Below, piece after piece: positions 12,001-27,000 of a stretch of DNA of 64,000 nt. The stretch's first letter is position 1. Each line of letters opens with the position of its first letter. The stretch lies in NCBI RefSeq assembly GCF_965363235.1, contig NC_134839.1:80687410-80751409 (forward strand), given 5' to 3'. The notes under the pieces were generated by a model. That model was not told the DNA's origin, ran no database searches, and saw only the letters and a program-made list of their open reading frames with translations. A program made the position numbers and the translations under genes. The DNA is from Mytilus galloprovincialis (taxonomy: Eukaryota; Mollusca; Bivalvia; Mytilida; Mytilidae).

Positions 12001-15000
12001 GTAGCCGCCGCCGCCGTAGCCGCCGCCGGATCACTATCCCTATGTCGAGCTTTCTACAACAAAAGTTGCAGGCTCGACAAAAATACTGTTAAGAATAAAT
12101 AGTCATCAAAAGTATTGGTTATTTTGGACAAGTAAAACATGTATTAATGTTGACCTGTGTTTCATATTGGTTACTAAACTAGAGTGCACACGCTGAAATG
12201 TCTCGCCTTCTTTACTAATCATTGATATTATGTTGAAAGTTGTAAATATAAAGCTTTATTACAACTGTCATATAAATTTAACATTAACCAAGAAAACTAA
12301 ACATTGACCAATGAACCATGAAAATGAGGTGACGGTCAGATGAACCATGCCAATCAGACATGTACAGCTAACAATTCTTCCATACACCAAATATAATTGA
12401 CCTATTGCTTATAGTTTTAGAAAAACAGACCAAAACACAAAAAACTTAACACTGAGCAATGAACTGTGAAAATGAGGTCAAGGTCAAATAAAACCTGTGT
12501 GACTGACCTATAGATCATAAAATATTCCCATACACCAAATATAGTTGACCTATTACATATAGTATTAGAAAAAAAGACCAAAACTCAAAAACTTAACTTT
12601 GATCACTGAACCATGAATATGAGGTCAAGGTCAGATGACACCTGCCAGCTAGACATGTACACCTAACAATAATTCCATACACCAAACATAGTAGGCCTAT
12701 TGCATACAGTATAAGAAAAACAGATCAAACACAAAAATTAAACTATAACCACTGAACCATGAAAATGAGGTCAAGGTCAGATGACACCTGCCAGTTGGAC
12801 ATGTACACCTTACAATCCTTCCATACACCCAATACACTAGACCTATTGCTTATAGTATCTGAGATATGGACTTGACCACCAAAACTTAACCTTGTTCACT
12901 GATTCATGAAATGAGGATGAGGTCAAGTGAAAACTGTTTGGTGGTCATGCAGACCTTGCAAGGTACGCACATACCAAATATAGTTATCCTATTACTTATT
13001 ATAAGAGAGAATTTAACATTACAAAAAACTGAACTTTTTTTTCAGGTAGTCACTGAACCATGAAAATGAGGTCAAGGACATTGGACATGTGACTGACGGA
13101 AACTTCGTAACATGAGGCATTCATATACAAAGTATGAAGCATCCAGGTCTTCCCCCTTCTAAAATATAAAGCTTTTAAGAAGTTAGCTAACGCTGCCGCA
13201 GCCGGATCACTATCCCTATGTTGAGTTTTCTGCAACAAAAGTCGCAGGCTCAACAAGAATACACAATGATAAAAATATTGTAAGCAGTAAAAATGTATGC
13301 AGTTTGAATGTTTTAATATTGTTTTCAGGTGGAGAGTTGTCTCATTGGCAAGCATACCACATCTTCTTATATCTATACACATGTAGTATTTACAGGGCCG
13401 TAACTACCTATGAGGCAGGGGAGGCAGCTGCCTCCCCTGAATTTTCTACACCAAAATTTTTTTTCGAAGTAATCAAATGAAATATTGACAATATGTACAC
13501 GAAGAACTTGAATTTATATTATAAACAACACAAGTTTACAGTTTTAACAGTGTTATTAAGATACGTGATATATCTGTCATTTTCCGGATTTTTTTACCGA
13601 AAGTGAACCGTTTCAGTATTTTATTTTTCGTGTGGCACTGTTATTCAGTATTTGTACAAGAACACGTATGAAACTTTGCTTTCAACAAGTTTACAGTTTT
13701 AACAGTGTTATTAAGATACGTGATATATCTGTCATTTTCCGGATTTTTTTACCGAAAGTGAACCGTTTCAGTATTTTATTTTTCGTGTGGCACTGTTATT
13801 CAGTATTTGTACGAGAACACATATGAAACTTTGCTTTCAACAATTTTGAATAAAACTGAATATTTCACATATATTTAGGGGATCCATTAAGCAGAGGAAG
13901 CTCCCTTTGTATTGTGAACCTTTTATGATATTGGAAATTCGTTACCGGCTGAATCAGCTGTTGTGTCATTTTTTTAACGTCTCCCGGCCGATCGTACGAG
14001 AACATTCTAATCAATGCCTTAGTAGTTAAACACTCCCATTCGTTGAAGCAGAGACTTTCTAAACTAAGTATATACTATTTTAGAAAGTCCCTTGTTGTAG
14101 TTATATACATGTCTGATCAGCTTTCACCAATATTAAAATTCAAGGTCCTCGCCAAAAAAAATATCTTATTTTCTATGATCTTGCTTTAAATGTTTTTTTA
14201 ACTTACCAGTTTGATTTCCAACAAAAACTATCTTTAAATACGGATAATAATTGTTTGTATAAAAAAAATGCTTCAAGGATCCAGCAATACTGATGTTTCT
14301 TAAAGTAAGGCAATCGAAGGAAAACGGGTAATTTTTAGCCATATTGAGAACAAAATCCGCGGTCACAATGTCAAAGTACGGCCTTCAAGACGGAGCCTTG
14401 GCTTACCCCGAACAGCAATCTCAGTTTGTTTTTGCATAAAAATTGCTTCCAGGTTCAAGCAATACTGACGTTTCTTAAAGTAAGTAAATCGAAGGAAAAC
14501 AGGTCATTTTTAGCCATTTTACTGCGAGAAAAAATCAATCGGCGGCCCCCAAATCCCTGCCTCCCCTGAATTCGAACTCTAGTTACAGCCCTGATTTATG
14601 TACCTTGTAAAAGAAAAGGTGAATATTCTGCTTTTTAGGCAACTTCTTGTATCACGGATATCTTGAACACACAAATCCCTTAACAGTTATACTATATAGA
14701 TCATTTGTTTTGAAAATTGGTATTATTCAGTTAGCAGTAGTACCAAAGGCATTTATATCGTTTCAATAGGCCTACTGTTAATATAATTATGGTTACACCA
14801 GTACACAATAAAGAATTGAAATTATACCTGCATATATAATCTGAGGTTGTCTGAGTGGTCTTCTCTCCCAGTCAGACATCTGTTCAGATTTATTTAAGGC
14901 TTTTCCAAAACACTGACGAACAAGTTCACTCAGACCTCTTTCTTCTACTTTCTGGAACTTGAAGTTTATACCACTGTCATTATCATCTTCTTTGTCATCA

Positions 15001-18000
15001 TCTGATGCATCTTCTGTATCTGGCATAAAGTTAACCACTTTATCTAAAACCTTTAAAAGTCAAAAGAATGATTTATATTTTATAATGACAATTATCTTAT
15101 CAAGAAAATTTTCATGAGGGTATATTATCTTTTTCTATCAATGTATACTTGTGTCTTGTGATATTGATTGTACAGGCTTATTGTTGAGATTTTTCATCTA
15201 TTGCAGGGATTGAACCACCCAGAATTCTTGGGTTCAATGTCTACACCAAAGACTGGTTTCGGCTGGTTTGCCAGAAGTCTGGGGTTAATTCATGATCCAA
15301 AGACTTATTGGCTGAGGGTCAGAACAATCTCATGTAGTTTGCAAGAAGACAATTCACCCATCCTAATTGGCTGTTTCAGAATCTAAAGCATCATGGGTAA
15401 TTTCATTTTTCTTACCCCAAAATGAAAATAACATCACGTCATTGGTTAAATTTCCATTGTTTATGACATTTTTAACCAATCAGAAGGTTTTGGTGAACAC
15501 TTTTGAAAATATTACCCAGGATGCTTTAGATTCTGAAAAGACGAATTACAGAATAGTGTTCTGACTCTCAGCTGACAATGTAAGTGTCCTGATCATGCAT
15601 GTAATATAACATTAAGTATCCATGAATCAATCAGTCTCTTCTATGTTAAGTACATATAAGTCATTGATATTTTGTTTATACATAACCATTTTATCACTTG
15701 CTTTCGTTTTTCTTTTTTATACTGGTCCATTAAAACCTTAATGGGACATGATCAGATTTTAAACCAAAAACATCTATTTGGTATTAAGAAATTTAAAATC
15801 TCACTTAAAAATTTGATGCGTTTCTGGCAAAGATGTTTCAATCAAAAGATTTGAATGATGCAATTTGTGTATGTTTGATTCTTTCAATGGTCAATTACAC
15901 TGCAATATGTTTTTGAACTGTAATCAATTTTTCTATTAATGCATTATATTTCTATCATAGAATTTATTATCCAAATATATCCATTAAGAATTTTATGTTT
16001 GAATTTATCTTTAGTTGGTTAGTATATAACCTGCATGGTTGCTTTTAATCTGTCTTGATGATGATTTATCCTCTGATAAATACATATATATATACTGTGG
16101 ATTTGTTATTATATATAAGATACCAATTTTTGTGGGTACAGGCGAACCACCAATTTAAATAATAACAAAATTACAAATTTTCTACGCAGAGATTGGCAAA
16201 ACCATTAAATCAAATATCTAAGAAGATGCAAATTTTTCTCAATCCAAGAAAATTGATACCCACGAAAATAAACGAATCCACAGTATTTGTGATTGGTTCT
16301 GTGGTATGTGATCTGAAGATGTTGCTACTCATATTTTTGATGAACCTGTTTGTCAATCAAATCTATAAACATAAACAAACTCACCTTCTGTGCCAATTTT
16401 TCTAAATCAACTACTCTCTCCATCTTAGCTAGAGTTTTCTCCATGAATGGGAATGTCTTGGTAAACATTTTAAAATCTGAATCTAATCCATAACCTACAA
16501 GAAAGCGTTAATTAACTGAAGCCACTATTTTGTTGATAAATAGAAACTATGTTTACAAAGTGAGTATCTCCCTCACCTACCTATTTATCATTCATATTCA
16601 ATTAAACTTAAATAAAAAACAAAAAAGCCAACAAAAAAATTAAAACATGACTCATTCTTCATGCTCGACAACAGACCAACCAGCCCAAGTTTGTAAAAAT
16701 GTAGTCAGGCATTTAAAAATCATCTCCACAGGCCCATAAAATCGTTAATTTTTTGGGGTAAAAGTCAGCTTTGGAGCCTTTAGATTCAATAATTTATCTT
16801 GAAGAGTGATGACTGGTTAGTATAAATAACAATGAATATCTAAAAGGGTCAAGTCCCATTTATTCAAAATAATTATTAAATGACAATATTATGGTGGTAA
16901 ATTATGTGGAACATAATGACAAACAATCTCACTCAAAAAAGTTTAAGACCTCTTATAGGAAGTAGCATTCAGAACTCAGAAGATAAAATAATGCTAGAAT
17001 TGGACAAAATGGCCAATGTCCTATACTGTAACTCTGCAAAACATTCAGAAATCCAAATAGTGATATATTATGGATAACTAACATGATAAAGATCAATTCT
17101 ATAGAGTATGGTAGTTTTCAAGCAAATATCAAAGAGGAATAGTTTTCACAAAATTATAAAGTAGTTAGACCAAAAAAAAACTCTTTTACTATGTCCTTCA
17201 GTTGCTGTGCAATTTATTTCGATGCAGGGTATCCAAACTAAAATAATATCAATAAACTGTTATGTACCTAATTTGACAATATCTTGATTACAGAAGACAG
17301 ATATCACCATTAGCTGCCAATCATCTTCTGTCAGAATTCTCAGTAAAGTCTTCACATCAATCAGGTATGCATGGTCATAAGTTGCTAACTGTATCAAAGC
17401 TACCCTGAAATACAAAGAAATGGTAAGATGATTTTAAGGTTAAACATTCAACTATAAAATGTTTTTAACTGGACGTAAAATTTCTTCAAATAAGTTATCT
17501 ATAACTGAGGTATGAAGCATCCAAGTCTTCTACCCTCTGTACTATAAAGCTGTATACCAATAGTTTACGTCTCTTCTGCCCACAGGCACGACTAAAACAT
17601 GGAATTCTATCATAATGCATGTTTATATTTACAATCTTACCTTGAATTATTTATCGTGTAATCTGATTTGTAAAGAACTAACTTGGATGTACTTAGCACT
17701 ATACAAATTTCAACTTACTTTTGTACTTGTGATCCAAAACTTGGTTTCCATTCTGCATCAATGCCAATCATAGTTCCTGGCTGAAGAAAAGTCATGATTA
17801 ATAACATATCGACAGATCTTTAAAATATTATCTTAAAAATAAAATTGATTGTAATATACACTGAATCATGTATGATTTAAAGCATTTTTCTGGTCATATT
17901 TTTTGTGTCTTGCATTTCTTAAACAAGATAAACATTATGAACTAATGATTCCCCTGCTATATATATCTGACAAATAATAAGTTGATCAGTGATAGATATG

Positions 18001-21000
18001 AAATTTAATGGCATGTTATATTATGCTCACACAAAGCTTGGTAATTATGTTTAAGGATCTATATATTTAATCAGTGGAAGTTGATAAATGTTAATTCTTT
18101 TCAAAATGCATCATACTAGATAACATTCTCAAATAAAGCTTTCAACTAATTTCAGGAAGCTCAGATTTGTAGTTCCTGAGAAAAATACTAAAATGGGAAG
18201 TTTAGGGGGTCTCATGGGGGTTCTGATCCCTGATCCCGCTTACTTTTTTTGTCAGGTTCTTGTATCCCACTTACACTATGTACATAAGCAATTCTTATTT
18301 TTTTTGTAGTTTCACATTTCAGGCTTACAAAAATTGGCAATCCCGCGTCACGCCTAGACCCCAATGAGACCCACTGTATAGAGGTAAACCAGTTTAATCC
18401 CCTCTTTCTAAGAGGGGTAATAATCTAGTTCAAAATTAAATGCAGTTATTTATAATTTTTCTTTTTAATATAGTAAAAATAAATCATCTCACATGTAAAT
18501 TATTAAAAAGGATGTTCAATTTAAATCTTAATTTTAAGCTAACACACATTGGCATTTACAGAAGTTGTGAACATCAAAGAAATAGAACTTTAACCTGTAT
18601 GTCTTAACATGATGCCGTTTTACTTATCTTACAAATTATAAAAAGAATTGGATTAAATATCTTTTCTAATTGGATTATATCCCTTCTTCATCTTTCTAAA
18701 ATTGTTCATTTACAAATTTATAAATTATTAAGAAAGTAAAGTTTTAACTTGTTCACTTGTTTAAGTTTTAAGTTGACCGTAGATGGATATGGCTATTATT
18801 CTAAGGTCTTTTTTGTCACAAAGCCCTTCAATTTTTAAAAAAATTTTGTACATCCTTGGCTGTTACATATTTAACCTTGAAAGTTCCTGATCAAGGGCTA
18901 GGTAAATCCAGAAAAATGCTTTGGATGCATGAAATGCATTGTGTTGCTTAATTTATTTTCTATAAGTTATAAATGAGTATTTTTATTACAAATGATTTTT
19001 TTTCATGCAAGGTCAGTTCATTGCACTAAGAAAAACAGGATGGAAAAACTTGAACCTTCTTTCAATACATTTTTTGTCAAAAACCAAATCAGAATGTGAC
19101 ATGATTTCAAACTTTAGACTGGTTCCTAAGTGTACAAACCTTTGTAAGAGTAGACAGACAAGCCTGGTACTTTTCTTTGGTATCTATAACAGTAATATGA
19201 TCATCTGGTAGGTTTAAAGTATAATAGTGAGCAGACATTTCTGTTTCAGAATAACAGTCATCGTCCCAATTTTCTCCTTCTGCGTTTTGATCTTGTTTAT
19301 CTTCTCCTCTGAAATACCAAGAACAGCATTTGACTGAAATCATGAACTAAAATGATGTTATAAGAATAATGAAACTGGTGTCTGAGAAAATGTAAAAGTT
19401 ATACAGATTTGGGGAAAACAAAACTACCCTTAAACTGCATGCAGCTTATACTAACAGTGATCAGAAAGAAGCTATATTTACAACTGATAATGCTGTTTTT
19501 TACGGCTGCTTCTACTATATATATATGCTTTTATGTGAAAAAAATACTTGTTTTAAAAGTTCCAATAAACCATTACTTAAGACATTTTGGCAACTGGCCT
19601 TCTTCAGTTTCTTTATTTTCCTTTTTAACTACATGGTAGACATTTTATTTTCACTATCATTAAGATGTTAAAGATGTTTTCCATAACATTACCAAGGAAC
19701 TAAATCTATAACAAACTTACTCATCCATTTCCCTTCTTTTTACAGCAACCACTTCTGGAATACATTCATCAGACAACTGGAAATTTCTAGCCCATTTAAC
19801 AGCTTCCGTAAGTTCATTATAACACATTAATTGTTCTACTAACTGTTCCTTCAAATAGTCATTATCACTAACTGCATTCTGGAAAATAAAACCAGGCATA
19901 TAATAGATCACATTCATATTTGTTCACTTTCCAATAAATTCCCTATGTTACAATGCCTATGTTATCAAGTTATAGTCAGAAACGATTGGTTGATGACTAA
20001 ATTTTGTTCAAAAATTCAATCAAACTTCTGTTGTAGATCGATGGAAGTTTTTAAAATAATTGAAACAAAATCATACATAAACTGTACCCAGAGAAAATAA
20101 ATGTTTTTTGTTATAACAAACTCAAAAATAAAACAAATTGATAGCAATGTTAAAAGCAAATACATGTAAAAGTTTAAAGTGAAAAAGTTTATTTTTGATC
20201 ACTCACTACACAAATCTTTTTTCAATGTAACTATTACCTCTACTAGTTCTTCCCAACTTCCTGTACCCATCTTCCCCTACAATAAATACAAATAAATTCT
20301 ATGATCAATGATTACAGAGTAACTTAAATCCAGTTATTATCTGGATTTTTATTTTATTACAGGTTAGATATTGTAGGTATATACATATATAATATATAAT
20401 TGCCAAAACATTCTAAATATTTTATGATGTTATTTATTTCTGTTTTGACCCTTTTTTATATATGTCAATGTAAATTTTTTATCAACATAATGCATATGGT
20501 CACTGTGGTAAATTTCATGAATGCCACAAGTTATGATGTTGAATGCCTATTTTTCTATAAAAAAAAATCACAATTACATATATTAAAATACATTTCTATC
20601 AGTTGCTCTTTAACATTCTTTTACCCTGGTACAATGTACTGTTATCATGGTTATTTCTCTCAGCCTACATAAAAGAATCATCATATTACCTCTATATATC
20701 TCCTGTACAAAAGATACCTCAATACTCCTACTCCTCTGGCTTTACTTATCATATTACCTCTATATATCTCCTGTACAAAAGATAACTCAATGCTAATACT
20801 CCTCTGGCTTTATTTATCATATTACCTCTATATATCTCATGTACAAAAGATACCTCAATGCTAATACTCCTCTGGCTTTACTTATCATATTACCTCTATA
20901 TATCTCCTGTACAAAAGATACCTCAATGCTCCTACTCCTCTGGCTTTACTTATCATATTATCTCTATATATCTCCTGTACAAAAGATACCTCAATGCTCC

Positions 21001-24000
21001 TACTCCTCTGGCTTTACTTATCATATTGCCTCTATATATCCCCTGTACAAAAGATACCTCAATAATCCTATTCCTCTGGCTTTACTTATCATATTACCTC
21101 TATATATCCCCTGTACAAAAGATACCTCAATGCTAATACTCCTCTGGCTTTACTTATCATATTATCTCTATATATCTCCTGTACAAAAGATACCGCAATG
21201 CTCCTACTCCTCTGGCTTTACTTATCATATTACCTCTATATATCTCATGTACAAAAGATACCTCAATGCTCCTATTCCTCTGGTTTTACTTATCATATTA
21301 CCTCTATATATCTCCTGTACAAAAGATACCTCAATGCTAATACTCCTCTGGCTTTACTTATCATATTACCTCTATATATCTCCTGTACAAAAGATACCTC
21401 AATGCTCCTACTCCTCTGGCTTTACTTATCATATTGCCTCTATATATCCCCTGTACAAAAGATACCTCAATGCTCCTACTCCTCTGGCTTTACTTATCAT
21501 ATTGCCTCTATATATCCCCTGTACAAAAGATACCTCAATAATCCTATTCCTCTGGCTTTACTTATCATATTACCTCTATATATCCCCTGTACAAAAGATA
21601 CCTCAATGCTCCTTCTCCTCTGGCTTTACTTATCATATTACCTCTATATATCTCCTGTACAAAAGATACCTCAATGCTCCTACTCCTCTGGCTTTACTTA
21701 TCATATTGCCTCTATATATCCCCTGTACAAAAGATACCTCAATAATCCTATTCCTCTGGCTTTACTTATCATATTACCTCTATATATCCCCTGTACAAAA
21801 GATACCTCAATGCTAATACTCCTCTGGCTTTACTTATCATATTATCTCTATATATCTCCTGTACAAAAGATACCTCAATGCTCCTACTCCTCTGGCTTTA
21901 CTTATCATATTATCTCTATATATCTCCTGTACAAAAGATACCTCAATGCTCCTACTCCTCTGGCTTTACTTATCATATTACCTCTATATATCTCCTGTAC
22001 AAAAGATACCTCAATGCTAATACTCCTCTGACTTTACTTGTCATATTACCTCTATATATCTCCTGGACAAAAGATACCTCAATAATCCTATTCCTCTGGC
22101 TTTACTTATCATATTACCTCAATATATTTCATGTACAAAAGATACCTCAATGCTAATACTCCTCTGGCTTTACTTATCATATTACCTCTATATATCTCCT
22201 GTACAAAAGATACCTCAATGCTCCTACTCCTCTGACTTTACTTGTCATATTACCTCTATATATCTCCTGTACAAAAGATGCCTTAATGCTCATACTCCTC
22301 TGGCTTTACTTATCATATTACCTCTATATATCTCCTGGACAAAAGATACCTCAATAATCCTATTCCTCTGGCTTTACTTATCATATTGCCTCTATATATC
22401 CCCTGTACAAAAGATACCTCAATGCTCCTACTCCTGATGGCTTTACTTATCATATTACCTCTATATATCTCCTGTACAAAAGATACCTCAATACTCCTAT
22501 TCCTCTGGCTTTACTTATCATATTACCTCTATATATCTCCTATACAAAAGATGCCTTAATGCTCATACTCCTCTGGCTTTACTTATCATATTATCTCTAT
22601 ATATCTCCTGTACAAAAGATGCCTTAATGCTTCTACTCCTCTGGCTTTACTTATCATATTATCTCTATATATCTCCTGTACAAAAGATACCTCAATGCTC
22701 CTACTCCTCTGGCTTTACTTATCATATTACCTCTATATATCTCCTGTACAAAAGATACCTCAATAATCCTATTCCTCTGGCTTTACTTATCATATTGCCT
22801 CTATATATCCCCTGTACAAAAGATACCTCAATGCTCCTACTCCTGATGGCTTTACTTATCATATTACCTCTATATATCTCCTGGACAAAAGATACCTCAA
22901 TAATCCTATTCCTCTGGCTTTACTTATCATATTACCTCAATATATTTCATGTACAAAAGATACCTCAATGCTAATACTCCTCTGGCTTTACTTATCATAT
23001 TACCTCTATATATCTCCTGTACAAAAGATACCTCAATGCTCCTACTCCTCTGACTTTACTTGTCATATTACCTCTATATATCTCCTGGACAAAAGATACC
23101 TCAATAATCCTATTCCTCTGGCTTTACTTATCATATTGCCTCTATATATCCCCTGTACAAAAGATACCTCAATGCTCCTACTCCTGATGGCTTTACTTAT
23201 CATATTACCTCTATATATCTCCTGTACAAAAGATACCTCAATGCTAATACTCCTCTGGCTTTACTTATCATATTACCTCTATATATCTCCTGTACAAAAG
23301 ATACCTCAATGCTCCTACTCCTGATGGCTTTACTTATCATATTACCTCTATATATCTCCTGTACAAAAGATACCTCAATGCTAATACTCCTCTGGCTTTA
23401 CTTATCATATTACCTCTATATATCTCCTGTACAAAAGATACCTCAATGCTAATACTCCTCTGGCTTTACTTATCATATTACCTCTATATATCCCCTGTAC
23501 AAAAGATACCTCAATGCTCCTACTCCTGATGGCTTTACTTATCATATTACCTCTATATATCTCCTGTACAAAAGATACCTCAATGCTCCTACTCCTCTGG
23601 CTTTACTTATCATATTACCTCTATATATCTCCTGTACAAAAGATACCTCAATGCTCCTACTCCTGATGGCTTTACTTATCATATTACCTCTATATATCTC
23701 CTGTACAAAAGATACCTCAATACTCCTATTCCTCTGGTTTTACTTATCATATTACCTCTATATCTCTCCTGTACAAAAGATACCTCAATGCTAATACTCC
23801 TCTGGCTTTACTTATCATATTACCTCTATATATCTCCTGTACAAAAGATACCTCAATGCTCCTACTCCTGATGGCTTTACTTATCATATTACCTCTATAT
23901 ATCTCCTGTACAAAAGATACCTCAATACTCCTATTCCTCTGGTTTTACTTATCATATTACCTCTATATATCTCCTATACAAAAGATGCCTTAATGCTCAT

Positions 24001-27000
24001 ACTCCTCTGGCTTTACTTATCATATTATCTCTATATATCTCCTGTACAAAAGATGCCTTAATGCTCCTACTCCTCTGGCTTTACTTATCATATTATCTCT
24101 ATATATCTCCTGTACAAAAGATACCTCAATGCTCCTACTCCTCTGGCTTTACTTATCATATTACCTCTATATATCTCCTGTACAAAAGATACCTCAATAA
24201 TCCTATTCCTCTGGCTTTACTTATCATATTACCTCTATATATCTCCTGTACAAAAGATACCTCAATGCTCCTACTCCTCTGGCTTTACTTATCATATTAC
24301 CTCTATATATCTCCTGTACAAAAGATACCTCAATGCTCCTACTCCTCTGGCTTTACTTATCATATTACCTCTATATATCTCCTGTACAAAAGATACCTCA
24401 ATAATCCTATTCCTCTGGCTTTACTTATCATATTACCTCTATATATCTCCTGTACAAAAGATACCTCAATGCTCCTACTCCTGATGGCTTTACTTATCAT
24501 ATTACCTCTATATATCTCCTGTACAAAAGATACCTCAATACTCCTATTCCTCTGGCTTTACTTATCATATTACCTCTATATATCTCCTATACAAAAGATG
24601 CCTTAATGCTCATACTCCTCTGGCTTTACTTATCATATTATCTCTATATATCTCCTGTACAAAAGATGCCTTAATGCTCCTACTCCTCTGGCTTTACTTA
24701 TCATATTATCTCTATATATCTCCTGTACAAAAGATACCTCAATGCTCCTACTCCTCTGGCTTTACTTATCATATTACCTCTATATATCTCCTGTACAAAA
24801 GATACCTCAATACTCCTACTCCTCTGGCTTTACTTATCATATTACCTCTATATATCTCCTGTACAAAAGATACCTCAATGCTCCTTCTCCTCTGGCTTTA
24901 CTTATCATATTACCTCTATATATCTCCTGTACAAAAGATACCTCAATGTTCCTACTCCTCTGGCTTTACTTATCATATTACCTCTATATATCTCCTATAC
25001 AAAAGATACCTCAATGCTCCTACTCCTCTGGCTTTACTCATCATATTATCTCTATATATCTCCTGTACAAAAGATACCTCAATGCTCCTACTCCTCTGGC
25101 TTTACTTATCATATTACCTCTATATATCTCCTGTACAAAAGATACCTCAATGCTCCTACTCCTCTGGCTTTACTTATCATATTACCTCTATATATCTCCT
25201 GTACAAAAGATACCTCAATGCTAATACTCCTCTGACTTTACTTATCATATTACCTCTATATATCTCCTGTACAAAAGATACCTCAATGCTCCTACTCCTG
25301 ATGGCTTTACTTATCATATTACCTCTATATATCTCCTGTACAAAAGATACCTCAATGCTCCTACTCCTCTGGCTTTACTTATCATATTACCTCTATATAT
25401 CTCCTGTACAAAAGATGCCTTAATGCTCCTACTCCTCTGGCTTTACTTATCATATTACCTCTATATATCTCCTGTACAAAAGATACCTCAATGCTTATAC
25501 TCCTCTGACTTTACTTATCATATTACCTCTATATATCTCCTGTACAAAAGATACCTCAATGCTCCTACTCCTCTGGCTTTACTTATCATATTACCTCTAT
25601 ATATCTCCTGTACAAAAGATACCTCAATGCTCCTTCTCCTCTGGCTTTACTTATCATATTACCTCTATATATCTCCTGTACAAAAGATACCTCAATACTC
25701 CTACTCCTCTGGCTTTACTTATCATATTACCTCTATATATCTCCTGTACAAAAGATACCTCAATGCTCCTTCTCCTCTGGCTTTACTTATCATATTACCT
25801 CTATATATCTCCTGTACAAAAGATACCTCAATGCTCCTTCTCCTCTGGCTTTACTTATCATATTACCTCTATATATCTCCTGTACAAAAGATACCTCAAT
25901 GCTCCTACTCCTCTGGCTTTACTTATCATATTACCTCTATATATCCCCTGTACAAAAGATACCTCAATGCTCCTACTCCTCTGGCTTTACTTATCATATT
26001 ACCTCTATATATCTCCTGTACAAAAGATACCTCAATGCTAATACTCCTCTGGCTTTATTTATCATATTACCTCTATATATCTCCTGTACAAAAGATACCT
26101 CAATGCTCCTACTCCTCTGGCTTTACTTATGTTTGGACATAATTCTGAAAATAAGAATAACATAACCAAATATATTTGCTAGAATCAAAGAAAGTAAATA
26201 TTATATGTCTGGATGTTTTACTGTATTGGGAAATTTAATGTGTCTAATTTTCACTCTACCTATTTTACTGCAATATAACCCTACTCAAATACTGAATTGT
26301 TGTCGTAATGCATTGTAAAAGGCTATGTTATGTGAATAATAAATACTTTAGTTCTGAGATAGTCTGTTGTACAGTGTACATTTTCATTTTTCACATAAAC
26401 ATCATGTGATAACGTCAGATCTCTATGCTATGTTGTATTGGGAACAGTACAAAATTGTCTGCATGAAAACATATATCTTATGGAAAATGTCACCTTACAG
26501 TAGGTTTTTATAGTGGTGAGGAGGTCAAACTGAAACTGTGTGGTTGAAGGTAGAAATCTAATTTAATCTTAACATTTGATTCATTCCCCTGTCCTGCCTG
26601 TGTAAAAATCTAGGTATGATCATCGAAAAATGTCACATGATACAACTTTTCAAATCTCCACATTGACACATCAACTATCATTGAATTCTCCAATAATAGT
26701 GAATATTTAATTACCCCCTCATGCTTAATTTAAACAAAACTCCAAAACAACCTTATATACAATATTAATAATTAAATTTTGTAAGGTGAAAAATATATTT
26801 GTAAAATTGCAATCAACAATCTTTCATACCAATTGGTTTATAACACAGAAAATTACTTCTGAAAAGTTAACTACCTATATGTATTGACTTGTTTACAGTA
26901 GATGTCGGCAGAAGACATTATAGCGCATTGATAGGACATTTGAGCTAAAAAAATCGAACGTTTGAGCGCCAAAGAAGAACCATTTTAGGGCCATATTTTT

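Noticed and set aside
20238..20276. 39-nt version of EXD3 exon 7
   Set aside because: Its length keeps phase 0, while exon 6 exits in phase 1; only the 23-nt form keeps the reading frame.
20839..21816. 325-codon plus-strand ORF and similar long ORFs
   Set aside because: They are readings of the 68-bp minisatellite, which lacks plus-strand stops; there is no start context, splice logic or domain.
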